Source: Actinoplanes sichuanensis (GTDB lineage Bacteria > Actinomycetota > Actinomycetes > Mycobacteriales > Micromonosporaceae). Taken from it: a DNA stretch of 64,000 nucleotides. Location of the stretch: NCBI RefSeq assembly GCF_033097365.1, contig NZ_AP028461.1, forward strand, positions 4,092,001 through 4,156,000, in the 5' to 3' direction. The translations under genes and the position numbers were made by a program. Below, piece by piece: positions 1 to 8,091 of this stretch; within the stretch, counting starts at the first letter, position 1; every line of letters starts with the position of its first letter. Below the pieces are notes generated by a model, which saw only the letters and a list, made by a program, of their open reading frames with translations, had not been told where the DNA came from and did no database searches.

Positions 1-263
1 CAGCCGGCCAGTGCCGCGAGTCGCACGCCCCGATATCCGCGGCCGAGGACGCTGAGGGCCGCGGCGGTCAGGCCGACGGCCGCGACCATGACCGCCATGA
101 CGAAGGCGTTCACGGCGGTCTCGTCGGCGCTGCAGAAGCCGTCGCTCTGCAGGTGGACGCCGAGTAGGAACACCGCCGTCGCCGCCGCGAGAGCGATGGC
201 CGCCCGACCGGACAGGGCACGGGCGGCATTCATGGGCGTACGTGGTGTCGTCACGTCGGGCAT
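1..263 (-). CDS. membrane protein, C-terminus cut by window edge
   Basis: The frame is open from the ATG at 263 to the left edge, so only the N-terminal part is visible. After a short polar N-terminus there is one hydrophobic segment (AIALAAATAVFLLGVHL), a short loop with one cysteine (GFCSADE), and a second hydrophobic segment (AFVMAVMVAAVGLTAAALS), then a basic stretch. This looks like a small multi-pass membrane protein of unknown function. A second in-frame ATG at 233 (MNAARALSG) is an alternative start; neither has a strong ribosome binding site. It lies about 40 bases downstream of the TetR gene on the same strand, so the two may be cotranscribed. Confidence 0.55.
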   Translation of the reverse strand, partial: MPDVTTPRTPMNAARALSGRAAIALAAATAVFLLGVHLQSDGFCSADETAVNAFVMAVMVAAVGLTAAALSVLGRGYRGVRLAALAG

Positions 264-303
264 CCTGGCATCCGGCCGCAAGGCGGGACCCCGGGTGCGC
301 GGC

Positions 304-930
304 TCAGGTGGTGCGGACCAGGTTCGCGAAGATGGCGGCGAACTGGTCGAGGCCGGCTCGGGCGCGGGCGTCGTCGCGGTGCGACAGCCAGGACCAGGCG
401 ACCCCGTTGAGGGTGGCCAGCACCAGGTCGGCGAGCACGGCTTCGTCGCGTAGGTAGGTGAAGCCGGCCTCCTTGGCCAGGCGGGTGATGTAGCCGGTCG
501 CCTTCTCCAGCGACTCGCGGTGCTCCGCCTGGGGAAGGTCCTGAAGTTCGGGGTCGCGGAGGGCGACGTTGCCGAGCTCGAAGAGGACCTGTTGGGCGCC
601 GGGGTCGGATTCGATCTGTGTCCAGTAGGCGGTGAGCATCGTGGCGATGTTCTCCTCGGGGGTCGCCTCGGGACGGATGTCGGGCCAGGCGTCGTCGAGG
701 TCGATCTCCCGGTCGCTGGCCAGGACGGCCGCGTACAGGTCTTTCTTGGTGTGGAAGCAGTAGTGGAAGGCGCCGTGCGGCATGCCGGCCTCGGCGCAGA
801 TGGCGCGGGTGGTGGCGGCCGCGATGCCGTCGCGTCTCATGACCCTCAGTGCGGCGGCGACCAGCAACTTCCGGCGGTCGGCGGCGCTGATGTTGCGGCG
901 GACGGTCTTCGCGCCCGTGCCCTCTTCCAT
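304..930 (-). CDS. TetR-family repressor, divergent from the P450 fusion
   Basis: This is a TetR/AcrR-type one-component repressor of 208 residues. The N-terminal helix-turn-helix is visible (ALRVMRRDGIAAATTRAI, then EAGMPHGAFHYCFHTKKDLY), followed by a divergent all-helical ligand-binding domain. The ATG at 930 is preferred over the GTG at 954, because the GTG lies inside the palindromic operator and would leave no leader. A possible promoter is TACGAT (reverse complement at 938-943) with a GTGACC -35 box 18 bases away, inside the operator. The position next to a CYP102-type gene resembles the Bm3R1/BM3 pair known from Bacillus megaterium. Likely role, by inference: fatty-acid or drug-responsive repression of the P450 gene and of itself. 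Confidence 0.85.
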   Translation of the reverse strand: MEEGTGAKTVRRNISAADRRKLLVAAALRVMRRDGIAAATTRAICAEAGMPHGAFHYCFHTKKDLYAAVLASDREIDLDDAWPDIRPEATPEENIATMLTAYWTQIESDPGAQQVLFELGNVALRDPELQDLPQAEHRESLEKATGYITRLAKEAGFTYLRDEAVLADLVLATLNGVAWSWLSHRDDARARAGLDQFAAIFANLVRTT

Positions 931-946
931 GGCCCGGATCGTAGCA

Positions 947-988
947 TTGGCCACAGGACTTGGTCACTTGACCAAGTCCTGTGGCCAA
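947..988. promoter_or_regulatory. perfect 20-bp-arm palindromic operator
   Basis: Two perfect 20-base arms (left arm begins TTGGCCACAGG, inner half-site TTGGTCA) flank a 2-base centre, ct. The site lies exactly between the TetR gene and the P450 gene. It contains a TTGACC -35 candidate (968-973) spaced 17 bases from TAGCTT (991-996), just 7 bases before the P450 start codon, so a bound repressor would block both promoters. Confidence 0.8.
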
Positions 989-1003
989 GTTAGCTTGGGC
1001 GGC

Positions 1004-4000
1004 ATGCAGAACATCCCGGGTCCGAAGCCGCTCCCGCTGCTCGGCAATCTGCTCGAGCTGATCCGCGCACCGCACGAGACGAGCGGCGACTTCGCCGAGG
1101 ACTACCACCGGCGCTACGGCGGGGTCTTCTCCCTCGACGTCGGCGGCAAGCGGATGATCTTCGCCTCACACCATGCGCTGGTGACCGAGATGTGCTCCGA
1201 CCCGCTCTGGTCCAAAGCCGTCCACGACCCTCTGGAGCAGCTGCGTGACCTGGGCGGCGACGGCCTGTTCACCGCCTACGACGACGAACCCAACTGGGGT
1301 CGCGCGCACCGGCTGCTGATGCCCGCGTTCGGGACGGCGGCGATCCGCGACTACTTCCCACAGATGCTCGACATCGCCGAGCAGATGATGCTGCGCTGGG
1401 AGCGGTTCGGTCCGGACCACGACATCGACGTGGCCGAGGACATGACCCGGCTGACGTTGGACACCATCGCGCTGTGCGCCTTCGACGTGCGGTTCAACTC
1501 GTTCTACTCCGAGCAACCGCACCCGTTCGTGGGTGCGATGGTCCGGGCACTGGTCGAGGCGGGCGCCCGGGGGGAACGGCTGCCGGGCGTGCAGCCGTTG
1601 CTGGTCGGCACGAACCGGCAGTACCGCGCGGACATCACGCTGATGCACCGGATCGCCGACGACATCGTCACCGCGCGGATCGCCAAACCGCCCGCCGAAC
1701 GACCCGACGACCTGCTGGAACGCATGCTCACCGCAAGCGACCCGCTCACCGGGGAGCGGCTGTCGGAACAGAACATCCGCTACCAGCTGGCGACGTTCCT
1801 GATCGCCGGGCACGAGACCACCTCGGGGCTGCTGTCCTTCGCCGTCCATCGGCTGCTCACGCAGCCGACGGTCTTGGCACGCGCCCGCCTCTGCGTCGAT
1901 CAGGTGCTCGGGGACCGTACCCCCGCGTTTGAAGATCTTGCGAAGTTGGGTTTTCTCGGGCAGATCCTGCGCGAGACGCTGCGGCTGCATCCGACCGCGC
2001 CGGCCTTCGCGCTGACCCCGAGCGAGCCGACCACGCTCGGCGGCCATCCGGTCGCGGCGGGCGAGCACGTCCTGGTCATGCTGCCGGTCCTGCACCGCGA
2101 CCCGGCGGTGTGGACCGACCCGGACACGTTCGACCCGGACCGGTTCGCTCCCGAGCGGATGGGCGAGATCCCGGAATACGCGTGGATGCCGTTCGGGCAC
2201 GGCGCCCGCGCGTGCATCGGCCGGCCCTTCGCCCTGCAGGAGGCCACGCTGGTGCTGGCCATGATATTGCAGCGATTCGATCTCTCCCTCGCCGACCCCG
2301 GCTACCGGATGACCGTCAGCGAAACCCTCACCCTCAAACCCAAAGACCTGCTCATCCGTACGGCGACCCGCCGCCCCGCCGCACCGAGGCCGGTCGTGCG
2401 CACGCCGCCGAGCAGCGCGGCGCACGGCACCGCCCTGCTGGTGCTGTACGGCTCCAACAGTGGCAGCAGCGAGAGCCTGGCCCGCACGATCGCCGCCGAC
2501 GGCACCGCCCGCGGCTGGAGCACCACCGTGGCCACCCTCGACGAACACACCGGGGACCTGCCCTCTGCCGGACCGGTGGTGATCGTCAGCTCCTCCTACA
2601 ACGGCACCCCGCCGGACAACGCGCAGCGCTTCGTCGGTTGGCTCACCCGGGACCGGCCGGACCTGACCGGGGTCGACTATCTGGTGCTGGGCTGCGGAAG
2701 CCTGGACTGGGCCGCGACCTACCAGCGCATCCCCACGATCATCGACGAGGCGATGCACCGAGCCGGCGCCCGCCGCCTCCGCGAGCGCGGTGCCGTCGAC
2801 GCGCGCACCGACTTCTTCGGCGAGTTCGAGCGCTGGTATCAGCCACTCTGGGAAGACCTCGCGAAGACGTACGACCTGCCGCTTGCGCAGACCACCGGCT
2901 CACGTTACCGCGTCAGCATCGTCGCGGCCCCGACCGCGGTCGTGCTGGAGAACCGGGAGCTGGTCCGCGACCCGGCCGCCGGTTCCAAACGCCACCTGGA
3001 GCTGCGGCTGCCCGACGGCTGGACCTACCGCACCGGCGACTACCTGTCGGTACTGCCCCACAACCACCCGAACCTGGTCACCCGCATGATCACCCGGCTC
3101 GGCCGGCCCGCCGACGACCTGGTCACGATCGACTCCGACGCACCCGCCGGCCGCATCCCGACCGGCATGCCACTGCGCCTCGACGATCTGCTCACCCGGT
3201 ACGTCGACCTGTCCGCACCCGCCACACCCGGTGTCGTCGGCCGCCTGGCCCAGACCACGAAGTGCCCACCGGAAAGGTCCGAGCTGGAACGTCTCGCCGA
3301 CAGGCGGCTGTCGCTGCTGGACCTGCTGGAGATGTTCGCCTCCTGCCAGGTCGACCTGGCCTGGGTCCTGGAGGCGCTGCCCGAGCCGAGGATGCGGCAG
3401 TACTCGATCAGTTCAGCCGCCGAGGTCCAGTCCGAGGTCGCGCTCACCGTGTCGGTGGCCGAGGGCCCGGCCCGATCCGGCAACGGGATCCACCTCGGTG
3501 CCGCGTCGAGCTACCTGCAACGCGCCCGTCCCGGCGACCGCCTGACCGTCGCCCTGGCCGCACCGGCGGAGGTGTTCCGGCCACCGGCCGACCCCACCAC
3601 CCCGATGATCATGATCGCCGCCGGTTCGGGCATCGCCCCGTTCCGGGCGTTCCTCCAGGCCCGCCCGGACGCCGAGTCCGTGCTGTTCTTCGGCTGCCGG
3701 CACCCCGACGTCGACGACCTCTACGCCGAGGAGTTCGCCGCGCATGTCGAGGCCGGTCGGCTACGGGTGTACCGCGCCTACTCCCGCCGACCCGACGGCG
3801 ACGTCCGGTACGTTCAGCACCGGCTGTGGCAGCACCGCCGCACCGTCCTCGACCTGGTCGATCGCGGCGCGCACCTGTACGTCTGCGGTGACGTCAACGG
3901 CATGGGCCCGGCCGTGGAGAGCACGCTGCGGGAGTTCGGCCCGGCCTCGTGGCTCGACGACCTGGCGGCGGCCGGCCGCTATGGAACGGACCTCTTCTGA
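1004..4000 (+). CDS. self-sufficient cytochrome P450/NADPH reductase fusion (CYP102 type)
   Basis: The product has 998 residues and joins a heme P450 to a diflavin reductase, as in CYP102A1 (P450 BM3, 1048 residues). Visible in order: the I-helix AGHETT with the oxygen-activating T272; ETLR at 324-327; heme loop FGHGARACIG with C404 as thiolate ligand; the FMN-binding loop YGSNSGSSES near 481; FAD motif RQYSISSA; NADPH-side GSGIAPFRAF and YVCGD near 959. F89 aligns with substrate-gating F87 of BM3, and R47 and Y51 of BM3 are not conserved. Predicted reaction: NADPH- and oxygen-dependent hydroxylation of fatty acids or similar chains in the cytosol; the true substrate cannot be read from sequence. 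ATG 1004 is chosen because it aligns with the BM3 N-terminus; frame extension upstream would run through the operator. Confidence 0.95.
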   Translation: MQNIPGPKPLPLLGNLLELIRAPHETSGDFAEDYHRRYGGVFSLDVGGKRMIFASHHALVTEMCSDPLWSKAVHDPLEQLRDLGGDGLFTAYDDEPNWGRAHRLLMPAFGTAAIRDYFPQMLDIAEQMMLRWERFGPDHDIDVAEDMTRLTLDTIALCAFDVRFNSFYSEQPHPFVGAMVRALVEAGARGERLPGVQPLLVGTNRQYRADITLMHRIADDIVTARIAKPPAERPDDLLERMLTASDPLTGERLSEQNIRYQLATFLIAGHETTSGLLSFAVHRLLTQPTVLARARLCVDQVLGDRTPAFEDLAKLGFLGQILRETLRLHPTAPAFALTPSEPTTLGGHPVAAGEHVLVMLPVLHRDPAVWTDPDTFDPDRFAPERMGEIPEYAWMPFGHGARACIGRPFALQEATLVLAMILQRFDLSLADPGYRMTVSETLTLKPKDLLIRTATRRPAAPRPVVRTPPSSAAHGTALLVLYGSNSGSSESLARTIAADGTARGWSTTVATLDEHTGDLPSAGPVVIVSSSYNGTPPDNAQRFVGWLTRDRPDLTGVDYLVLGCGSLDWAATYQRIPTIIDEAMHRAGARRLRERGAVDARTDFFGEFERWYQPLWEDLAKTYDLPLAQTTGSRYRVSIVAAPTAVVLENRELVRDPAAGSKRHLELRLPDGWTYRTGDYLSVLPHNHPNLVTRMITRLGRPADDLVTIDSDAPAGRIPTGMPLRLDDLLTRYVDLSAPATPGVVGRLAQTTKCPPERSELERLADRRLSLLDLLEMFASCQVDLAWVLEALPEPRMRQYSISSAAEVQSEVALTVSVAEGPARSGNGIHLGAASSYLQRARPGDRLTVALAAPAEVFRPPADPTTPMIMIAAGSGIAPFRAFLQARPDAESVLFFGCRHPDVDDLYAEEFAAHVEAGRLRVYRAYSRRPDGDVRYVQHRLWQHRRTVLDLVDRGAHLYVCGDVNGMGPAVESTLREFGPASWLDDLAAAGRYGTDLF

Positions 4001-4010
4001 GGACCCGGCA

Positions 4011-4034
4011 GCTGCCGACGCGCACGTCGGCAGC
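4011..4034. terminator. hairpin downstream of the P450 gene
   Basis: A perfect 10-base stem (GCTGCCGACG) with a 4-base loop (cgca) starts 10 bases after the P450 stop codon. No T-tract follows, which is common for actinobacterial terminators. Confidence 0.55.
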
Positions 4035-4056
4035 GACCGCCGCCTACACTGGCCAC

Positions 4057-4260
4057 ATGCGACAGTCGCTGACGGAGCTGACCTTCTCCGAGCATTCGGA
4101 GTGGTTCGGCCTGGGCCCGCTCGTACTCGCCGTCCTGGCCGGTGTCCGCACCTTTCTGGCGGACGAGCCCGCAGAGCGGTGGGCCTGGGGTGCCGTCACC
4201 GTGGTGATGGCGATCCTGTGTGCCGTCTATGTCGTCTGGGCGAGGAGACGGCGCCGCTGA
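4057..4260 (+). CDS. small two-helix membrane protein
   Basis: This 67-residue protein has two predicted membrane helices (LGPLVLAVLAGVRTFL and AWGAVTVVMAILCAVYVVW) and ends in a run of arginines (ARRRRR), which would place the C-terminus on the cytosolic side. A TACACT hexamer ends 5 bases before the ATG at 4057, which suggests a leaderless transcript starting at or near the ATG. An upstream in-frame ATG (3949) would overlap the P450 gene and is not favoured. Function unknown; the family is not recognised. Confidence 0.6.
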   Translation: MRQSLTELTFSEHSEWFGLGPLVLAVLAGVRTFLADEPAERWAWGAVTVVMAILCAVYVVWARRRRR

Positions 4261-4266
4261 GTCGGC

Positions 4267-4734
4267 TCAGGAGCCGGCGGGGCTGCACCAGCGGGCGCGG
4301 TCCTCGTCGGTGACGGCGGTCGGCTGCTCGGCCGGCTGCGTGACGCGGATGTGGTTGCCGAACGGGTCGCGGAAGGCGCAGTCGATGCCGTACGGCTGCA
4401 CCTCGACGCCCTGGGTGAATTCCACGCCTCGGGCTGTGAGGGTGTCGTAGACGTTCTGGCAGTCGTCGGTGGTGAGGATCGCCGACGCGCCGAGGGCCCC
4501 CTTGGTGAGCAGGTCCCGCACCTGCGCCGCGGTCTGCTCGCTCATCGCGGGCGGGCCGGGCACCTCCAGCAGCAGCTGCCGGCCCGGATCGGACGGCAGG
4601 GAGATGGTCAGCCAGCGCATGAAGCCCATGTCGACGTCGTCGTCGATCTTGAAGCCGAGCTTGCCGACGTAGAAGTCGAGGGCCTCGTCCTGGTCGAGGA
4701 CCCGGACCATGGTGATGGTGATCGCGTTGAACAT
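4267..4734 (-). CDS. VOC-superfamily (glyoxalase/bleomycin-resistance fold) protein
   Basis: The 155-residue product has the paired beta-alpha-beta-beta-beta modules of the vicinal oxygen chelate fold: an N-terminal module with RVLDQDEALDFYVGKLGF and a C-terminal one with YGIDCAFRDPFGNHIRV. These are typical signatures of glyoxalase-like proteins such as PhnB relatives. The substrate is unknown. It starts 4 bases after the stop codon of the AraC-type regulator upstream, so the two form a tight operon. Such AraC-VOC pairs are common in actinobacteria; the regulator may control the VOC gene (inference). Confidence 0.85.
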   Translation of the reverse strand: MFNAITITMVRVLDQDEALDFYVGKLGFKIDDDVDMGFMRWLTISLPSDPGRQLLLEVPGPPAMSEQTAAQVRDLLTKGALGASAILTTDDCQNVYDTLTARGVEFTQGVEVQPYGIDCAFRDPFGNHIRVTQPAEQPTAVTDEDRARWCSPAGS

Positions 4735-4738
4735 GCCT

Positions 4739-5179
4739 TCACCCTAGGGACGTCTCGGGTGGGTACGCTTCGCCGAAACTGACCGGTCGCAGCCAGGTTT
4801 TCACGAAGCACACCGGCGCGCGGGCGGTCAGCCGTCGTTCGCGGTACTGCGACGGTGACACCCCGACGGCGGCCCGGAACGCCCGGCTGAACGCGCCGAG
4901 GCTGTCGAAGCCGACCAGCAGCCCGACCTCGGTCACCGAACTGGCCGGGTCGCGCAGCAGGGACATGGCCCGCTCGATGCGGCGGCGCTGCAGATAGCGG
5001 TGCGGGGTCTCCCCGAAGGCGGCGCGGAAGCTGCGACTGAAGTGGCCCTCGGACATGTGTGCCAGTCTGGCGAGCGCGGGCAGGTCGAGGCGGTCGGCGA
5101 AGTCGCGGTCCATCGCGTCGCGGGCGCGCAGCAGTCGCCTGTTGTGGTCTTCGGTCGGTGACCAGCCCGCTTTCGGCAC
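4739..5179 (-). CDS. AraC-family transcriptional regulator
   Basis: The product is about 146 residues and consists almost entirely of an AraC DNA-binding domain with two helix-turn-helix units: LPALARLAHMSEGHFSRSF and VGFDSLGAFSRAFRAAVG, ending in the typical PSQYRERR. No ligand-binding domain is present, so it belongs to the short AraC class. The start is uncertain: GTG at 5179 is used, and a TTG at 5233 in the same frame would add 18 residues. It is the first gene of an operon with the VOC gene and is divergent from the cupin gene. Confidence 0.85.
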   Translation of the reverse strand: MPKAGWSPTEDHNRRLLRARDAMDRDFADRLDLPALARLAHMSEGHFSRSFRAAFGETPHRYLQRRRIERAMSLLRDPASSVTEVGLLVGFDSLGAFSRAFRAAVGVSPSQYRERRLTARAPVCFVKTWLRPVSFGEAYPPETSLG

Positions 5180-5270
5180 GCCGACGATCGTAGTGGCGCC
5201 GGACCGGCAACCGGGATCCCGCGCATGATCCAATACGATCCGTTACATCACAGCGGCGACAGGAGAGCGG

Positions 5271-5624
5271 ATGTCGATCGGCAGCATCGCGGAGAACCGG
5301 ATCCTCACCGAGGACGTGCTGGGACTCGAACTCGGTCCGAGCGAACTGGCGCCGGAGAACGTGGTGGCCGGTCGCCCCGGCGTCTCGTCGCGGGTGCTGA
5401 GCGAGGCCCTCGGTGCCGAGGTCGGCGTCTGGCAGCTGACCGCCGGCACGGTGACCGACACCGAGGTCGACGAGGTGTTCATCGTGCTGGCCGGGGACGC
5501 CACAGTCGCGTTCGCCGACGGTTCCGAGATCGACCTGAAGCCCGGGGTGGCGGTGCGGCTGCGTGCCGGTGACCGCACGGTCTGGACGGTCCGGGAGACA
5601 CTGCGCAAGATCTACGTGGTCTGA
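5271..5624 (+). CDS. small cupin-domain protein
   Basis: A 117-residue single-domain cupin. The core motif is degenerate (TDTEVDEVFIVLAGDATVAFADG, then LKPGVAVRLRAGDRTVWTV) and resembles the EutQ-like cupin_3 group with few metal-binding histidines, so it may not be a metalloenzyme. A clear Shine-Dalgarno (AGGAGAG) precedes the ATG. It is divergent from the AraC gene with about 90 bases between, so the AraC protein may control both directions (inference). Precise role unknown. Confidence 0.8.
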   Translation: MSIGSIAENRILTEDVLGLELGPSELAPENVVAGRPGVSSRVLSEALGAEVGVWQLTAGTVTDTEVDEVFIVLAGDATVAFADGSEIDLKPGVAVRLRAGDRTVWTVRETLRKIYVV

Positions 5625-5641
5625 CCCGCGGCCGGCGCTTC

Positions 5642-5866
5642 TCAGGCCGACGTCCGGGTTGCCGATCGAACGGCCGCCGGCTTCCCGATCGCCTCCTGAG
5701 CGATCGAGCGATCGAGCAGGGTCAGCTGATGGTGACCGGCAGGTCGCTCAGCTTCATGAAGTGCTGCAGCACCCGCGTCGACCATATCGGAAATCGTCGG
5801 AACCACCCGGATCCGGCGAGACGCCGACATGCCGAGCGAGACGCGATAGAACTGTTTCTCTTCCAT
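5642..5866 (-). pseudogene. possible eroded small gene
   Basis: The 315-base gap between the cupin and the next secreted gene holds a weak coding trace. An ORF starts MEEKQFYRVSLGMSASRRIR and then becomes low-quality; a neighbouring frame gives a clean ending, LQHFMKLSDLPVTIS, stopping at 5722. Joining the two needs a frame change. Local GATCGAGC repeats occur at 5690-5715. No family was recognised, and the call is tentative. Confidence 0.2.
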
Positions 5867-5940
5867 TCCGGAGATACGAAAGCGTGAGACGAAACCGGCG
5901 GCGGGATTGACGTCCCACCGCCGGCCGGATCATTCGTCGA

Positions 5941-6426
5941 TCAGCAGATGAACCAGGCACCCCAGCCCGGGCCGAAGTTGCGGGTCGAGCAGAAGACGTT
6001 GCCCGAAGCCGCGACGCGGACCTTCACTCCGCGCCGACCGTCGTTGGAGTAGTACGCCCCCACCATGTTGTCGGCCCGGCCGTTGTTCGGCATCTGCACC
6101 CAGCTGCCCGATCCCGGCCAGGCGTGCCAGATGGCCCGGCCGGGAGAGATACCGAAGCACTCGTCAGCGTTCGAGTCGGCATCCTCCCAGTCGACGACCA
6201 GGATGAACGACCCGTCCTTGAACGTGCCGGTGTAGCCGAAGCAGTTGGCGTCGTAGCTCAGGGTGCCCACGCCCCCGGACACCGGAATCTTGGTGACGTC
6301 AGGCGTCGGACCCCCGACGGCCGGCCGCGGGTCGACCCTGTCGGCCGCCTGCGCCGTGGAACCGACCGCGAGCATCGCCCCGACCAGCACCATGACTGAC
6401 ATGAATCGCATGATCGAATTCTTCAC
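5941..6426 (-). CDS. secreted small protein
   Basis: The 161-residue product starts with a Sec signal peptide (hydrophobic core FMSVMVLVGAMLAVG, cleavage after STAQA). The mature part holds four cysteines (NCFGY, ECFGI, FCSTR and the C-terminal WFIC), which suggests two disulfides, and a Trp/Gly-rich C-terminus (FGPGWGAWFIC). The GTG at 6426 is chosen as the start because a GGGGA box lies 6-7 bases upstream and the signal peptide then begins at once. Family not recognised. A 27-bp palindrome lies about 55 bases upstream. Confidence 0.7.
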   Translation of the reverse strand: MKNSIMRFMSVMVLVGAMLAVGSTAQAADRVDPRPAVGGPTPDVTKIPVSGGVGTLSYDANCFGYTGTFKDGSFILVVDWEDADSNADECFGISPGRAIWHAWPGSGSWVQMPNNGRADNMVGAYYSNDGRRGVKVRVAASGNVFCSTRNFGPGWGAWFIC

Positions 6427-6480
6427 ACTTTCCCCGTTCCCCGTTTCCGTCGCCGCCGAATGCGATCGACGAACGTCACT

Positions 6481-6507
6481 ATAGTTCGCCGATTCGCGGT
6501 GAACTAT
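6481..6507. promoter_or_regulatory. 27-bp inverted repeat upstream of the secreted-protein gene
   Basis: The arms ATAGTTCnCCG and CGGnGAACTAT flank a 5-base centre; 10 of 11 arm positions are complementary. On the minus strand the right-hand end supplies TATAGT, a good -10 hexamer, so a protein bound here would overlap the promoter of the gene starting at 6426. Confidence 0.5.
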
Positions 6508-6713
6508 CAATTAACGCCGATGTCGTTTGAGCGACAGAAGGGGCGCCGCAGAAACCATCCGGGTGTACGAGACATCGCGAGCGGGCCAGCGGCGCCGCCG
6601 TCGCGTCGCGCGCCGGCCCCCCTTCGCGCCCCCTGATCGACAAGCCGGGAGGCGGGCTCCCGAGCCCGCCCGGACGCATTGCCGAAACCTGTAAATCAAC
6701 TAGCGTCGATGTC

Positions 6714-7051
6714 ATGCCCCCGTGCCCGGCTGCACCTCAGGCCCGCGCCCACGACCTGCTCGGTGACCTGATCACCCCGCAACGGCTGGCACCGAACATG
6801 TTCGACCTGCACACGCCGTTCCAAATCGACGGGAACTTCGGCGCCACCTCCGGCATCGCCGAGATGCTGCTGCAGAGCCACACCGGCGAGTTGCACGCCC
6901 TGCCCGCCCCGCCGCCGGCCTGGCCGAACGGGCGGGTCACCGGCCTACGCGCCCGAGGCGGCCACACCGTGGGCGCGCGCTGGACCGACGGCCACGCCGA
7001 CGAGCTGCTGATCACCGCCGACCGCGGTGCAGTTGCCCGGCTGCCACCGGG
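6714..7051 (+). pseudogene. C-terminal fragment of a GH95 alpha-L-fucosidase
   Basis: About 112 codons match the end of family 95 glycoside hydrolases: [20 protein letters not shown] is the characteristic GH95 segment (holding a catalytic-region Asp), followed by IAEMLLQS, a PALPAAWP-like stretch ([12 protein letters not shown]) and GLRARGG. The complete enzyme needs roughly 700-800 residues, so only the last domain remains, and no upstream part is in the window. The frame then runs on past the homology. It is interpreted as a relic, not as an active enzyme. Confidence 0.6.
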
Positions 7052-7057
7052 CCACTG

Positions 7058-7315
7058 TCACGGATGGTCGCCGGTGGCGTACCGCACCACGGCGAGCATC
7101 AGGGCGACGGTGCTGCCACAGGCTCCGCCGCCGGCGAGGATCGCGAGCGGGACGGGAACTCCCCCAGCAGCCGAGAGCAGGCCCGCGGTGGCACCGGCCA
7201 GCGCGCCGGCGACGAGGGCGAATCCGATCCAGACCGCCCGGGGGACCCGGGTCACCGCATCTGCGGCGAGGGCACCTTCCTCATTGTTAGGGGCCTCGGA
7301 CCTTGTTACGGTCAT
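7058..7315 (-). CDS. small two-helix membrane protein
   Basis: An 85-residue protein with an acidic N-terminus (NNEEG) and two membrane helices ([20 protein letters not shown] and [22 protein letters not shown]). The ATG at 7315 is chosen because GGAAGG lies 7 bases upstream; the longer frame above it lacks such a site. Function unknown. Its 3' end abuts the GH95 relic on the other strand. Confidence 0.65.
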   Translation of the reverse strand: MTVTRSEAPNNEEGALAADAVTRVPRAVWIGFALVAGALAGATAGLLSAAGGVPVPLAILAGGGACGSTVALMLAVVRYATGDHP

Positions 7316-8091
7316 GGGTGTACCTTCCTTCGACTCTTCGCGGGGCCGGTGGGCAGGTGATCGAAACGGCATCCGTGGACTAGACGGGTGCCGTTTCTGT
7401 GCGTGAATGCGGTTCCTTCTCACTCATTCACGGCCTCTCTTTCCAACTACCGTAAGTGCTCGCACCCCTACGTAACAGGGCGACGGCAGGGGAAGAAAGG
7501 GGAATGACCAGGGATGAATGCCGCATTCACGATCAAGTCTTCTTTCGGATGGTGCATCCCGACTCATCGATCGCTGAGACAAAGCTAGCCCCACTGATCG
7601 GCAGATGCATGGCCGTCCCAAGATCTAACGTCAGCGCCACAACCCATAGCGCTCGGCACCGCCTCCGAACCGTGCTGCCGCACCGCCCTCAGCGGAGCTC
7701 GCACAGCAGACCCTAACGCGCTGCTGCGAGCCTCGGCCTCATGCATAGATTCGCATCGAATCCTGCCGCTGTGCATTAGTATCCGGCGAACTTGGTGTCC
7801 CCACCGAACGACAGATTTCCCGAGCCGGACTGTCGGGACAGCGCGTCCAACGCCCGGTCTCATCGTTGCGGACATGGCCGGCCACGCCACAGGCAGCACC
7901 GTCGACAGGGTCACCGGACGGTCCCCGTACCCCTCGACGGTCTCCGGCTTGAGGGTCGGCGGCGCCGACGCGGCCGGAAACCAGCTCACGCAGAGCGATC
8001 CACTCCGTCTCGTCGGCCTCGACCGATGGATCCCATACCGGCGGACGACCTGCCTGCGTCGAGCGATCGACGCGGGCCGAGCCGGGGTCGG
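7316..8091. other. 776-base gap, mostly non-coding
   Basis: Apart from the DUF5926 relic at its right-hand end, I see no credible gene here. Base composition is less GC-biased than the neighbours, and none of the open frames shows third-position GC preference or a recognisable motif. Confidence 0.4.
7860..8055 (-). pseudogene. frameshifted fragment of a DUF5926-type gene
   Basis: One frame reads DETEWIALRELV and the next reads PAASAPPTLKPE, then VTLSTVLPVAWPAM. Joined, they give the conserved N-terminal region of actinobacterial DUF5926 proteins (a W-ALRELVPA-A-LTL, then TVLP-AWPA pattern). The join needs removal of one T in GTTTCCGG near 7978-7981. Neither the SEC-C-like N-terminus nor the long C-terminal part is present, so this is a relic. 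Confidence 0.5.

Noticed and set aside
1166..2758. A 530-codon frame antisense to the P450
   Set aside because: Shadow of the P450 coding strand.
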